A stretch of 64,000 nt of DNA from Leptasterias polaris (lineage: Eukaryota; Echinodermata; Asteroidea; Forcipulatida; Asteriidae): assembly GCA_037783415.1 (NCBI GenBank), contig JAZGTN010000002.1:6262001-6326000 (forward strand), written 5' to 3'. Shown one piece after another: positions 58,901 to 63,204 of the stretch. A program made the position numbers and the translations under genes. The stretch's first letter is position 1. The number at the start of each line of letters is the position of its first letter. Below the pieces are notes generated by a model. That model was not told where the DNA came from, did not search any database, and saw only the letters and a list, made by a program, of their open reading frames with translations.

Positions 58901-61519
58901 TTTTTTTTTCCTCCTTGTTTGGCAAAATGATATGAAATATATTCGCAATTTCAAACAAGCAAGCTTTCCAATCCCCTAAACTTGCATTTGAGTGGTTAAA
59001 CAAAATTATATGCAAATTTCTTGGTTTTTATGTGATGTTGTTGCTTTTGAATATTTTTTTCTGTCATTTGTGATTAAGTTTTCTTTTTTGTAATCCTCCA
59101 GGTGTACCATTGTCTTGTCTTTATAATGTTTATTGTATTGTTTAATACATTCTTTTATATTTTCTATATCTCTTGCCTTTTGTATAATTTTACATGTATA
59201 TTCTAGTAGTCACTACAAGTGTAGTCTTACTGTTTTCACTTGTGAAATTAATAGATGAAACTTACTGAGCAGACATGACTTCTTGTTCCTCCTCAGGGTT
59301 CTAGTGGTGCTGATGATACAGAGAGTCGATATTCTACTCAGTACGAACAACGTCTAGATCCATTCAACTCATTCAGCCGTAAAGAAAAGCAACGCAAGTA
59401 CATGAATCTCAGTCCGTTTGATAAAGCAACACTCAGCATGGTAGGTCAATCAAATTATCATCATGGACACATTTACCAAAACATTTTTCAGTATACCTAT
59501 TGAATCAAGTTCCTATCACTAGCGAACATTTTATCGCCAATGTAGCTGGACATAGGCTGCCTCTACCAGACGAGTAAGACTTTTGGTAGTTTGGGTGGCA
59601 GGCGGTTGTCTTCGTTGAGTTTATAGTTTTTATGACAGTTCTGTTCATGGAAATAGAGTCCAATCCAGCTGTGAGTTAGCCACAGTATCGACACTGGTAG
59701 GAGGCCTTCAGAGACAGTGTTATCTAGCTGTGAGTTAGCCACAGTACCGACACTGGTAGGAGGCCTTCAGAGACAGTGTTATCTAGCTGTGAGTTAGCTA
59801 CAGTACCGACACTGGTAGGAGGCCTTCAGAGACAGTGTTATCTAGCTGGGAGTTAGCCACAGTACCGACACTGGTAGGAGGCCTTCAGAGACAGTGTTAT
59901 CTAGCTGTGAGTTAGCTACAGTACCGACACTGGTAGGAGGCCTTCAGAGACAGTGTTATCTAGCTGTGAGTTAGCCACAGTACCGACACTGGTAGGAGGC
60001 CTTCAGAGACAGTGTTATCTAGCTGTGAGTTAGCCACAGTACCGACACTGGTAGGAGGCCTTCAGAGACAGTGTTATCTAGCTGTGAGTTAGCTACAGTG
60101 AGTACCGACACTGGTAGGAGGCCTTCAGAGACAGTGTTATCTAGCTGTGAGTTAGCCACAGTATCGACACTGGTAGGAGGCCTTCAGAGACAGTGTTATC
60201 TAGCTGTGAGTTAGCCACAGTATCGACACTGGTAGGAGGCCTTCAGAGACAGTGTTATCTAGCTGTGAGTTAGCCACAGTATCAACACTGGTAGGTGGCC
60301 TTCAGAGACAGTGTTATCTAGCTGTGAGTTAGCCACAGTATCGACACTGGTAGGAGGCCTTCAGAGACAAGTGTTATCTAGCTGTGAGTTAGCCACAGTA
60401 TCAACACTGGTAGGTGGCCTTCAGAGACGGTGTTATCTAGCTGTGAGTTAGCCACAGTATCGACACTGGTAGGAGGCCTTCAGAGACAGTGTTATCTAGC
60501 TGTGAGTTAGCCACAGTATCGACACTGGTAGGAGGCCTTCAGAGACAGTGTTATCTAGCTGTGAGTTAGCCACAGTATCAACACTGGTAGGAGGCCTTCA
60601 GAGACAGTGTTATCTAGCTGTGAGTTAGCCACAGTATCGACACTGGTAGGAGGCCTTCAGAGACAGTGTTATCTAGCTGTGAGTTAGCCACAGTATCAAC
60701 ACTGGTAGGAGGCCTTCAGAGACAGTGTTATCTAGCTGTGAGTTAGCCACAGTATCGACACTGGTAGGAGGCCTTCAGAGACAGTGTTATCTAGCTGTGA
60801 TATCACATCCTCCTTGCCTCTACTTCATGTTCTCTGGATGCCTCAAATGAAGAGATTAATTTTGTATAACAAAAGGAATGTTCACTTTAACAGTGAAAGT
60901 TGATATAAAATATCAGATCAATATTCAGGTGTATATTTTTATTTCAGGGACGTCTTGTGTTAGCCAATAAGATTGCTCGTATGATAGCCTTCATGTATGT
61001 TATGATTCTACATATGCTGGTATTCTTGGTCTTGTATAAGATGGCATACACATCAGCCTGTAAACGAGACTCTGCTACTGAATGCTTTGCAAAGTAAGTA
61101 CAAATCCACAAACACAACAACATCAACAAGTAATAATACAAATCTTGTTGTTTACTTATTGAGAATTTGCTCATGCTGATAGGATGCAATGTATTCCATT
61201 TCTAATTACCCTGATTGCTTAAAAGAACTTTTTATCTAGAGAGGCTTGTGGAAGCGCAATGAAAGATGCACTCTCCTGAAGACAACCAGAGCATACAGAA
61301 CAAAGTACTGAGTTATTTATAGACTACTGGTTCCTCTAGAGCAATTGGTAATTCTCAAAGGGATTTTATCACAAGCCTCTCCAGATTGTACGATAACTTT
61401 CCTTTATACTGTTGTAATTCTTGTTTCATTTGGCTACCTGTATTTTCAGGTTTCAGGAACATATGCATCATTTTCATCCTGGAGAGAAAGAAGAAGTTGG
61501 ATTACTAAACCAAGGATAG
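394..61519 (+). CDS. CUX1: CASP Golgi membrane protein, alternative product of the CUX locus (18 exons, one frame break)
   Basis: Shares exons 1-11 with CUX (394 to 44682), then 56467-56606, 58129-58198, 58328-58434, 58598-58719, 59297-59440, 60948-61093 and 61450-61519. Without two surplus bases in 58598-58719 the sum is 2079 nt, 692 aa; human CASP is 678 aa. The protein is coiled coil almost throughout, then one transmembrane segment near residues 633-651 and a short lumenal tail. In the family it is a tail-anchored Golgi golgin that acts in retrograde and intra-Golgi tethering. The segment keeps a Tyr and a His five residues apart (Y638, H643), as in human CASP. As written, the two surplus bases shift the frame and give a stop at 59355-59357, before the membrane anchor. 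I judge this more likely a sequence error or rare allele than gene loss, because every exon downstream is intact. Residue numbers assume the unshifted frame. Confidence 0.88.
460..3397 (+). other. Intron 1, 5' part: no recognised feature
   Basis: AT-rich noncoding sequence with scattered TACATGTA palindromes (for example near 1100 and 2300). The short open frames here show no family resemblance. I see no gene, RNA or intact element. Confidence 0.6.
3398..3469 (-). repeat. tRNA-like sequence (SINE head or tRNA pseudogene)
   Basis: On the minus strand this 72-nt segment folds as a cloverleaf: acceptor halves GGCTGGA and TCCAGTC, an A box TAGCTAAGTTGG and a B box GGTTCAGGTCC. The anticodon stem is CTGG/CCGG with a mismatch at its base, which leaves an ATGCTAA loop (GCT in anticodon position). 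The layout is very like the tRNA-like segment at 38227-38298. Stem defects and the shared odd loop favour a dispersed pol III repeat over a working tRNA gene. Confidence 0.6.
3640..6965 (-). mobile_element. Decayed non-LTR retrotransposon (LINE), antisense to the gene
   Basis: Read on the minus strand from 6965 downwards. An ORF1-like part (6900-6150) begins with a coiled-coil stretch (6631-6903) and later has a conserved piece, [19 protein letters not shown], near 6190-6260, in changing frames. The end of an AP-type endonuclease follows (SDHLPIF near 5260). Then come reverse transcriptase pieces: [15 protein letters not shown] near 4110-4165, a decayed PQGS-type block at about 3930-3960 and FADDSN near 3850-3870. 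Frames are broken many times, so it cannot be active. The order ORF1, endonuclease, RT fits the CR1/L2/Jockey group. The boundaries are approximate, the 3' end most of all. Confidence 0.75.
6966..8744 (+). other. Intron 1: noncoding, one short direct repeat
   Basis: No coding signal. A 25-base segment beginning GTCATGACCG at 7164-7188 recurs with one change at 7201-7225. The rest is unremarkable AT-rich intron. Confidence 0.5.
8745..9150 (+). mobile_element. tRNA-Leu-derived SINE with conserved central block and LINE-like tail
   Basis: The head (about 8752-8840) is a class II tRNA relic. It has an A box TGGCCGAGTGG (8758-8768), an anticodon loop CTCAAGC (CAA, Leu), a long variable arm and a perfect B box GGTTCGATTCC (8817-8827). 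A central block follows (about 8845-8905) with CGTCCTTCGGATGGGACGTT, of a kind I recognise from widespread invertebrate SINEs; whether it is the Deu or the Meta superfamily I cannot say. The 3' part (9080-9145) contains AAGTGCTTTGAGA and AAAGCGCTCTATAAAAAC and ends in an ATT-rich run, as in SINEs mobilised by CR1/L2-type LINEs. Confidence 0.75.
9151..12722 (+). other. Intron 1: noncoding, with stretches that look like regulatory DNA
   Basis: No gene seen. Three stretches stand out from the AT-rich background by their mixed base composition and homeodomain-type cores: about 9440-9640 (ATTGATTAG, TTTTAATA), 10290-10560 and 11400-11920 (TAATTAATG, ATAATTAC, TTATTAATT). They resemble conserved noncoding elements of developmental genes, but I could not compare species. 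Confidence 0.35.
12723..15830 (+). mobile_element. L2-like LINE, nearly intact ORF2
   Basis: A frame open from 12723 to the stop near 15441 encodes an endonuclease ([28 protein letters not shown]) and then a reverse transcriptase ([37 protein letters not shown]). The C-terminal part ([13 protein letters not shown], then [11 protein letters not shown]) continues in another frame through 15766, so one indel near 15340-15370 separates the two. The WM..N.L..N..KTE block after YADD and the HWLPV tail are typical of the L2 clade in the CR1 group. No ORF1 is seen upstream, so the copy is probably 5' truncated. The 3' end runs into a GTAT-rich tail near 15830. It is in sense orientation within intron 1. 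Confidence 0.88.
15831..23248 (+). other. Intron 1, middle part: noncoding, with candidate regulatory stretches
   Basis: No gene or complete element recognised. Two parts have a composition unlike the AT-rich surroundings: about 16850-17560 and 19380-19900 (see separate entry). A TACATG run sits at 16553-16575. The reading frame at 18448-18894 on the minus strand is the longest here but shows no family likeness and is probably chance. Confidence 0.4.
19380..19900 (+). promoter_or_regulatory. Candidate intronic enhancer with ATTGAT/ATCGAT sites
   Basis: About 500 bp, with a GC-rich core at 19550-19620 in otherwise AT-rich DNA. Cut/Onecut-type cores are seen at 19415-19420 (ATCAAT), 19662-19667 (ATTGAT), 19675-19680 (ATCGAT), 19764-19769, 19863-19868 and 19876-19881. 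The role is inferred from composition and motif density only. Confidence 0.35.
23249..23553 (+). mobile_element. Truncated copy of a hAT-like DNA element
   Basis: Starts CAGGGGTTTCCCTTAACTTT and runs closely parallel to the first 300 bases of the element at 39271-40254, including ATTTTGGATCGCCCGCAGG and CTTCGTGAATCAACGATCG. The likeness stops near 23553, so the 3' two thirds and the right end are missing. Confidence 0.75.
23554..27111 (+). other. Intron 1, 3' part: noncoding
   Basis: AT-rich intron ending at the CAG acceptor of exon 2. It contains the 26-bp tandem array at 25279-25486. The stretch at about 25550-25920 has mixed composition and an ATCGAT core near 25621 and could be regulatory. 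I see no gene. Confidence 0.45.
25279..25486 (+). repeat. Tandem repeat, 8 copies of 26 bp
   Basis: Unit GATACTGGTACCCACTGATG plus GCCAAG, repeated eight times in register with a few substitutions (CCC to TCC, GAT to GAG). Each unit holds the palindrome GGTACC in most copies. Open frames across it on the minus strand (repeating [11 protein letters not shown]) are by-products of the repeat. Confidence 0.92.
27112..27222 (+). CDS. CUX1: CUX/CASP shared exon 2
   Basis: 37 codons, phase 0 at both ends, residues 23-59. It holds [20 protein letters not shown], close to human CUX1/CASP exon 2 ([20 protein letters not shown]). The acceptor is CCAACAG; the donor GTACAT is weaker than most in the gene. 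It encodes the first part of the coiled coil. Confidence 0.93.
27668..27794 (+). CDS. CUX1: CUX/CASP shared exon 3
   Basis: 127 nt, starts in phase 0 and ends in phase 1; residues 60-101 plus the first base of D102. [20 protein letters not shown] matches the human [20 protein letters not shown]. Acceptor CACAG, donor GTAATT. Confidence 0.93.
29324..29768 (+). promoter_or_regulatory. Cluster of nine ATTGAT/ATCAAT cores in intron 3
   Basis: Cores at 29324, 29351, 29394, 29458, 29536, 29605, 29627, 29706 and 29763 (first base), all the same hexamer on either strand within 445 bp. ATTGAT/ATCGAT is the known core bound by Cut repeats and Onecut factors. The spacing is irregular and the DNA between sites is not repeated, so this is not a tandem array. 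A regulatory role is inferred. Confidence 0.4.
29867..32870 (-). mobile_element. Inactive Jockey/CR1-group LINE, antisense to the gene
   Basis: Read from 32870 downwards: endonuclease (32857-32468 and 32443-31715; [33 protein letters not shown]), then RT (31510-31284 linker; [41 protein letters not shown] at 30844-31284; FADDLKLFR near 30835-30870) and a long intact C-terminal part (30056-30847). Frame breaks near 32460, 31750, 31500, 31290 and 30890 make it dead. No ORF1 is seen, so it is probably 5' truncated. The FADDLKLF block differs from the YADDIQ of the 12.7-15.8 kb LINE and the FADDSN of the 3.6-7.0 kb LINE, so three lineages are present. Confidence 0.87.
33735..34126 (+). mobile_element. 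Foldback (MITE-like) element, copy 1
   Basis: Inverted ends: GGCACTGAACACGTTTGGTA at 33741-33760 against its near reverse complement TACCAAACGTGTACAGTGCC at 34101-34120. TTTAAA lies outside both. About 390 bp, no coding capacity. A small internal palindrome (GGCTTCTGGCCAGAGGCTTC region, about 33925-33960) lies near the middle. The same family occurs at 62819-63204. Confidence 0.85.
35818..35958 (+). repeat. Hexanucleotide array (GTACAT)n
   Basis: About 140 bp of nearly pure GTACAT units, with two TACGTACATG interruptions and a GTTCAT end. The unit is self-complementary in the TACATGTA register, so the array can form hairpins. It lies 149 bp upstream of exon 4. Predicted frames of repeating YMYM or HVHV are artefacts. 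Confidence 0.97.
36107..36244 (+). CDS. CUX1: CUX/CASP shared exon 4
   Basis: 138 nt, phase 1 to phase 1, residues 102-147. [20 protein letters not shown] is almost identical to human [20 protein letters not shown]. Heptad-like spacing of Leu and charged residues fits the coiled coil. The intron just downstream carries an imperfect copy of its own first 35 or so bases, donor included (36245 and about 36290). Confidence 0.93.
36964..37087 (+). CDS. CUX1: CUX/CASP shared exon 5
   Basis: 124 nt, phase 1 to phase 2, residues 148-188. [20 protein letters not shown] matches human [20 protein letters not shown]. Very rich in Glu, Lys and Arg; coiled coil. Acceptor TTCTCAG, donor GTAATT. Confidence 0.92.
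37800..37876 (+). CDS. CUX1: CUX/CASP shared exon 6
   Basis: 77 nt, phase 2 to phase 1, residues 189-214. [20 protein letters not shown] aligns with human [20 protein letters not shown]. Acceptor TTTTTGTAG, donor GTAAGT. Confidence 0.92.
38117..38183 (+). CDS. CUX1: CUX/CASP shared exon 7
   Basis: 67 nt, phase 1 to phase 2, residues 215-236. [20 protein letters not shown] aligns with human [20 protein letters not shown]. Acceptor ACTCCAG, donor GTAAGT. Confidence 0.92.
38227..38298 (+). repeat. tRNA-like sequence in intron 7
   Basis: 72 nt with acceptor halves GGCTAGA and TCTAGTA (6 of 7 pair), A box TAGCTCAGTTGG (38234-38245, consensus) and B box GGTTCAAATCC (38278-38288, one change). The anticodon arm CTGG/CCGG encloses a mismatched C-T and the loop GTATTAA (ATT in anticodon position, nominally Asn). 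Eukaryotic tRNA-Asn uses GTT, and the arm matches the defect in the 3398-3469 copy. I therefore call it a pol III-type repeat, not a working tRNA. Confidence 0.65.
39061..39214 (+). CDS. CUX1: CUX/CASP shared exon 8
   Basis: 154 nt, phase 2 to phase 0, residues 237-288. [20 protein letters not shown] aligns with human [20 protein letters not shown]. It ends MQKAPSV before a GTAGGT donor. Coiled coil. Confidence 0.93.
39271..40254 (+). mobile_element. hAT-like non-autonomous DNA element with 5-bp target duplication
   Basis: Begins CAGGGGTTTCCC and ends CGAACCCTG, flanked on both sides by CATGA (39266-39270 and 40255-40259). The terminal 100 bp are imperfect inverted copies, with ACTCGCCGGCCGGGCGA near the left and the complement of GGTCGCCCGGTCGCC on the right, and ACTAGCCCGC inside both. 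CAGGG...CCCTG ends resemble hAT elements, but hAT normally makes 8-bp duplications, so the class is uncertain. No transposase frame is present. It makes up most of the 1245-bp intron 8. A truncated relative lies at 23249-23553. Confidence 0.78.
40460..40525 (+). CDS. CUX1: CUX/CASP shared exon 9
   Basis: 22 codons, phase 0 at both ends, residues 289-310. [20 protein letters not shown] is nearly the same as human [20 protein letters not shown], among the best conserved blocks of the shared region. Confidence 0.94.
40955..41249 (+). repeat. Diverged tandem duplication in intron 9
   Basis: About 140 bp at 40955-41096 recur at 41113-41249 (shared text includes TTGATTGGTAATTTAGG, CATTTCTGTTGAGCTGTTGT and GGTTTAATTGATTAAGAAGA). 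Differences are scattered, so the duplication is not recent. Confidence 0.85.
41377..41505 (+). CDS. CUX1: CUX/CASP shared exon 10
   Basis: 43 codons, phase 0 at both ends, residues 311-353. [20 protein letters not shown] aligns with human [20 protein letters not shown]. Donor GTGAGT. The following intron is mostly one inserted element. Confidence 0.93.
41536..43930 (+). mobile_element. PIF/Harbinger-like non-autonomous element with TTA target duplication
   Basis: Left end GGCGCACGGTCCAAATAGGA; the right end, read in reverse complement, is GGAGCGCGGTCCAAATAGAA. These about 24-bp inverted ends are flanked by TTA on both sides (41533-41535, 43931-43933). A 3-bp TTA duplication with G-rich ends is the PIF/Harbinger pattern. 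I find no transposase frame. The element occupies about 81 percent of intron 10, and a second element is nested within it at 42139-43436. Confidence 0.8.
42139..43436 (+). mobile_element. Nested foldback element inside the Harbinger-like element
   Basis: Left end GTGCACAATTCTG matches the reverse complement of the right end, GTGCGCAATGCG. The inverted likeness continues inward for about 85 bases (GCCAAGC.ATTCCAAA.AATTT, then CAGTCCTTCTGATTTGA on both arms). Both ends abut TA, which would fit a Tc1/mariner-type TA duplication, though this is a weak test. About 1.3 kb, no transposase seen. Confidence 0.68.
44460..44682 (+). CDS. CUX1: CUX/CASP shared exon 11, last common exon
   Basis: 223 nt, phase 0 to phase 1, residues 354-427 plus one base. 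It carries [17 protein letters not shown] and [20 protein letters not shown] (human [20 protein letters not shown]). The donor GTAAGT is the branch point: joined to 45933 it makes CUX, joined to 56467 it makes CASP. The frame runs on to 44738 if unspliced, which would give a short truncated protein. Confidence 0.93.
44683..45932 (+). other. Intron between shared exon 11 and CUX exon 12
   Basis: 1250 bp of noncoding sequence ending in a pyrimidine tract (CCTCTCTCTCTCTT) and the TGCAG acceptor. The strong tract suggests that CUX splicing is the easier choice. No gene seen. Confidence 0.6.
45933..46478 (+). CDS. CUX1: CUX-specific exon 12: Gln-rich linker and cut repeat 1
   Basis: 546 nt, phase 1 to phase 1, residues 428-609. 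A Gln-rich stretch with four-residue Q runs is followed by [12 protein letters not shown], then cut repeat 1 at about 46229-46462 ([42 protein letters not shown]). The [11 protein letters not shown] core is the DNA-contacting part in this family. Frames that start upstream at 45920 or run past 46478 are intron. Confidence 0.94.
46797..47606 (+). CDS. CUX1: CUX-specific exon 13: linker and cut repeat 2
   Basis: 810 nt, phase 1 to phase 1, residues 610-879. Ser/Gly-rich start, [20 protein letters not shown] (a block also seen in vertebrate CUX upstream of repeat 2), basic linker, a perfect 14-residue tandem duplication ([14 protein letters not shown] twice, 47213-47296), then cut repeat 2 at about 47366-47596 ([45 protein letters not shown]). 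The acceptor is TTCAAG and the donor GTTTGT, both weaker than usual; the phases agree with both neighbours. Confidence 0.93.
47213..47296 (+). repeat. In-frame 42-bp tandem duplication within exon 13
   Basis: Two head-to-tail copies (47213-47254, 47255-47296) that differ at one base (GATATC against GACATC) and encode the same 14 residues. It keeps the frame and lies in the linker before cut repeat 2, which suggests a recent, tolerated duplication. Confidence 0.95.
47928..48551 (+). CDS. CUX1: CUX-specific exon 14: Pro-rich linker and cut repeat 3
   Basis: 624 nt, phase 1 to phase 1, residues 880-1087. It contains SGFWMEQQ, then a long Pro/Thr/Ser-rich region with many TP and SP pairs (possible sites for proline-directed kinases), then cut repeat 3 at about 48299-48532 ([47 protein letters not shown]). 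The donor is GTGAGT after 48551; the frame that continues to 48655 is intron. Confidence 0.93.
49077..49915 (+). CDS. CUX1: CUX-specific terminal exon 15: cut-class homeodomain and C-terminal tail
   Basis: 839 nt from the CAG acceptor, starting in phase 1; residues 1088-1366. The homeodomain spans about 49130-49309 ([19 protein letters not shown], then [17 protein letters not shown]). Helix 3 has W48, F49, H50, N51, R53; His50 is the cut-class hallmark. The tail is acidic and Pro/Ser-rich, then basic ([11 protein letters not shown]), and ends SGDEWEF. The acceptor region reads AAGCAG, so splicing three bases upstream (49074) would insert one Ala without changing the frame. Confidence 0.94.
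51526..52553 (+). repeat. Tandem array, 24 copies of 43 bp
   Basis: Unit begins CATCTTGATACAAACATGCT and ends TTCTTTGTTATGC. Twenty-four copies run in register, with one 5-bp insertion (near 51757) and one 9-bp deletion (near 52134); most differences are CATC to CGTC or TGTC at the junction. No spacers. Since 43 is not a multiple of three, the frames over it cycle through all three readings and code for nothing real. Confidence 0.96.
54385..54690 (+). repeat. Short tandem duplications (32 bp x2 and 38 bp x3)
   Basis: 54385-54450 holds two copies of a 32-base unit starting AGTTTGATTGAAGGACAGAG. 54576-54690 holds three copies of a 38-base unit starting ATTGATTTATGTAGAATGTA. The copies are near-identical, so they are young. 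Confidence 0.93.
56467..56606 (+). CDS. CUX1: CASP-specific exon 12'
   Basis: 140 nt, phase 1 to phase 0, residues 428-474. [16 protein letters not shown] and [16 protein letters not shown] align with the first CASP-only part of human CASP (RCAELQVRITEAVATA, EQRELIARLEQDLSII). The acceptor, GAAATGTTAG, has a purine-broken pyrimidine tract and looks weak. The donor is GTAGGT. Confidence 0.88.
56607..58128 (+). other. CASP intron with 32-bp tandem array
   Basis: Besides the array at 56972-57611, a 20-base unit starting AATCAAGGGCACTCTG is doubled just upstream (about 56936-56975). No other feature. Confidence 0.6.
56972..57611 (+). repeat. Tandem array, 20 copies of 32 bp
   Basis: Unit GATATCCATTTCATCTGATG plus TGAAGTGGTTCA, twenty copies with no length change. 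The only recurring variation is TTCA against TTAA at the unit end. Such uniformity points to recent expansion or homogenisation. Confidence 0.97.
58129..58198 (+). CDS. CUX1: CASP-specific exon 13'
   Basis: 70 nt, phase 0 to phase 1, residues 475-497. Encodes [20 protein letters not shown], a poorly conserved linker; human CASP has a similar small linker between coiled coils at this place. Acceptor CATCAG, donor GTCAGT. Confidence 0.78.
58328..58434 (+). CDS. CUX1: CASP-specific exon 14'
   Basis: 107 nt, phase 1 to phase 0, residues 498-533. [20 protein letters not shown] matches human [20 protein letters not shown], one of the hallmark blocks of CASP. Confidence 0.93.
58598..58719 (+). CDS. 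CUX1: CASP-specific exon 15', with a 2-base frameshift
   Basis: Both flanking junctions are in phase 0, so the length should be divisible by three, yet it is 122 nt. The first part reads [10 protein letters not shown] (human LRADNIKLFE). The continuation KIRFLQSY (human KIKFLQSY) is found only after skipping two bases: the text has GAGAGAAG at 58679-58686 where GAGAAG is expected. As written, translation leaves the CASP frame here and stops in the next exon at 59355-59357. No alternative donor or acceptor restores the frame. Confidence 0.88.
59297..59440 (+). CDS. CUX1: CASP-specific exon 16'
   Basis: 48 codons, phase 0 at both ends, residues 574-621 of the unshifted frame. [20 protein letters not shown] and [11 protein letters not shown] align with human YEERLDPFSSFSKRERQRKY and LSPWDKATLSM. 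This is the most conserved cytoplasmic part of CASP and precedes the membrane anchor. Confidence 0.95.
59441..60947 (+). other. CASP intron filled by a 59-bp tandem array
   Basis: About three quarters of this 1.5-kb intron is the array at 59669-60794. The remainder is ordinary intron ending at TTTCAG. Confidence 0.75.
59669..60794 (+). repeat. Tandem array, 19 copies of 59 bp
   Basis: Unit starts CTGTGAGTTAGCCACAGTAT and ends CAGTGTTATCTAG. Nineteen copies, with a 4-bp insertion near 60098 and a 1-bp insertion near 60369. Variants (GCCA/GCTA, TATCG/TACCG/TATCA, AGGAGG/AGGTGG) fall in blocks, so neighbouring copies share changes. No spacers. Confidence 0.96.
60948..61093 (+). CDS. CUX1: CASP-specific exon 17': transmembrane anchor
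   Basis: 146 nt, phase 0 to phase 2, residues 622-669. [12 protein letters not shown] is followed by a hydrophobic span of about 19 residues (633-651) ending LVFLVLY, then a short lumenal part with Cys. Y638 and H643 within the span sit at the same five-residue spacing as in human CASP (conserved Tyr/His pair described for the CASP family). Confidence 0.95.
61450..61519 (+). CDS. CUX1: CASP-specific terminal exon 18'
   Basis: 70 nt from phase 2 to the TAG stop at 61517-61519, residues 670-692. [18 protein letters not shown] aligns with the human tail KFADHLHKFHEN. The acceptor is TTTTCAG. It is the lumenal C-terminus. Confidence 0.92.
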
Positions 61520-62818
61520 CATCAAACATCTTGAGTTTATCTCAGACAGGCTTTTCTTCCATATAACTTATTGGATTGATAGGTACATTAATTGTCAAGG
61601 GTGTTCTGTACCCTTTGATAACACAGAAATATATATTTTTTACAATGGCTAGTTTGGTTGAATTTAAAAGTTTAATTTCAATTCCATAAAGTAATGTGAC
61701 TGTCTTCTCTTTACAGTCAATTAGTAGACATTGAAAGTCAAAGGGAATTATTTGATTGAATGACTCTCAAGAATGGGCACAATTTAGTGTCAGTCGTATT
61801 TTCAAAAAGGTGTTTGTCTTCTGAAGTGATAAGAACTGGTGTACTGAAGTATATTTTAAAGGTGCCTCTGCAGTTCCTTTGGAGAATAAATGATGATTTT
61901 TTCGGGGGGGGGGCAAAGCAAAGGGGTAACGCACCAACTGCAATGAAATGTATTACATATCTGTTTAAGATGTGTACGTTGCCTTACAGTTAATATTACC
62001 TGCAGCAAATGTTCCCAAGTATAGGCAAAAACCATTTTCTAAGAAAATCCTTCTAAAAAACACCAAATATCGGGAGGATGTATTGAGGGATTTTGTTTAA
62101 ACTTTCAAAATTAATAGATGAACGATAACATTTTTCACATTATTTTTTGTTTTTTTTAGCCATTTTAGGGGAGACTGCAATAAACCAACGGAAAATGTTC
62201 GATAATATTTTTACAAATTGAAAATGTTCTTAAAATATATACCTTCATGTTTCAGTGCTGTTAAAGAGAGCATTTTAACGGTTAACATGGTTTTCATTTT
62301 CTTATTTAGTGGTCATCACCTCTTTAAAAAATGGAGTGTACCCAAACCGCAATTGCAAATGATTGCGCAATACCCCTTCCGCCCCCCCATAGTTTGATTT
62401 TTCTATTTGAAAACTTTTTAAGGCGTTACAAGGTGATGACGTAAAGTTTATGAACGTTTCTTATCCGAATAAAACCTTTTATTTTATGGGATAGTTGAAA
62501 CAACAGTTTTCAGCAAATTCTCTGAGATAAATTTATAGTCCAGAAACCATTCTCTTTAAGTTTATTAAGATGACTTTAAATTAGTTTGTAACATTTTGCT
62601 TGAAAAGTTCCTATTTTTTCCTGTAACTTGTCCCCTTAAAGTCTGGACATTTATGTATTAAATTTTTGTGTAAAATATGTCATTATTAAAAATTCCTTAT
62701 GTTTAGTATGTATACAAACACCTAAATCGCTTGCATGAAACAATTGCATGTAAGTAAAGCATGAAGAGCCTGATTAGCAAATAAAGTTTCTCCAACTTTG
62801 TATAAAGCATTCATAAAA
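61520..62818 (+). other. CASP 3' UTR and downstream flank
   Basis: AT-rich with no coding signal. Candidate poly(A) signals AATAAA are at 61885-61890 and 62468-62473; the true end is not known. A G-run at 61904-61914 and a C-run near 62382-62388 lie in the same region. Confidence 0.55.
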
Positions 62819-63204
62819 GGTGCTGTATACGTTTGGTAATTGGAGCCTACTGTTTGTTTCAAACCTATATAATTGTAGATATATACCATTTCACTAACTT
62901 GTGAAAATTTCACTTCAAAAGGTGGTCGCGTTTTTGAGATATCACCGAAAAACCTGAGCGAATATTTCCACGCAGGAAGAATATTCCCTATAGGAATACA
63001 CAATCTGATAAGCGTTACGGCCGTAACGCTTCTCAGATTCAAATTTTGGGGGATAAATAGTTATATATTTTTCCATAACCGCAGTATTTTGAAGTGAAAA
63101 GTTTCTCAAAATGCATTATACTATCCAAAGCTGCTGTACTTCTTACCAAGTAAGTTTTTATTGCCATTAATTTTCAGAGTCATTACCAAACGTATACAGA
63201 CCCT
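62819..63204 (+). mobile_element. Foldback (MITE-like) element, copy 2
   Basis: Left end GGTGCTGTATACGTTTGGTA and right end TACCAAACGTATACAGACCC (63185-63204) are inverted repeats and match the ends of the element at 33735-34126. Internal blocks also match (TTACCAAGTAAGTTTTTAT before the right end; TCTCAAAA then TTTATACTA-like text). A central palindrome (AAGCGTTACGGCCGTAACGCTT, 63011-63032) could form a perfect hairpin. Confidence 0.82.

Noticed and set aside
51526..60794. CRISPR-like arrays
   Set aside because: The repeats are contiguous with no unique spacers, and the DNA is animal nuclear; these are minisatellites.
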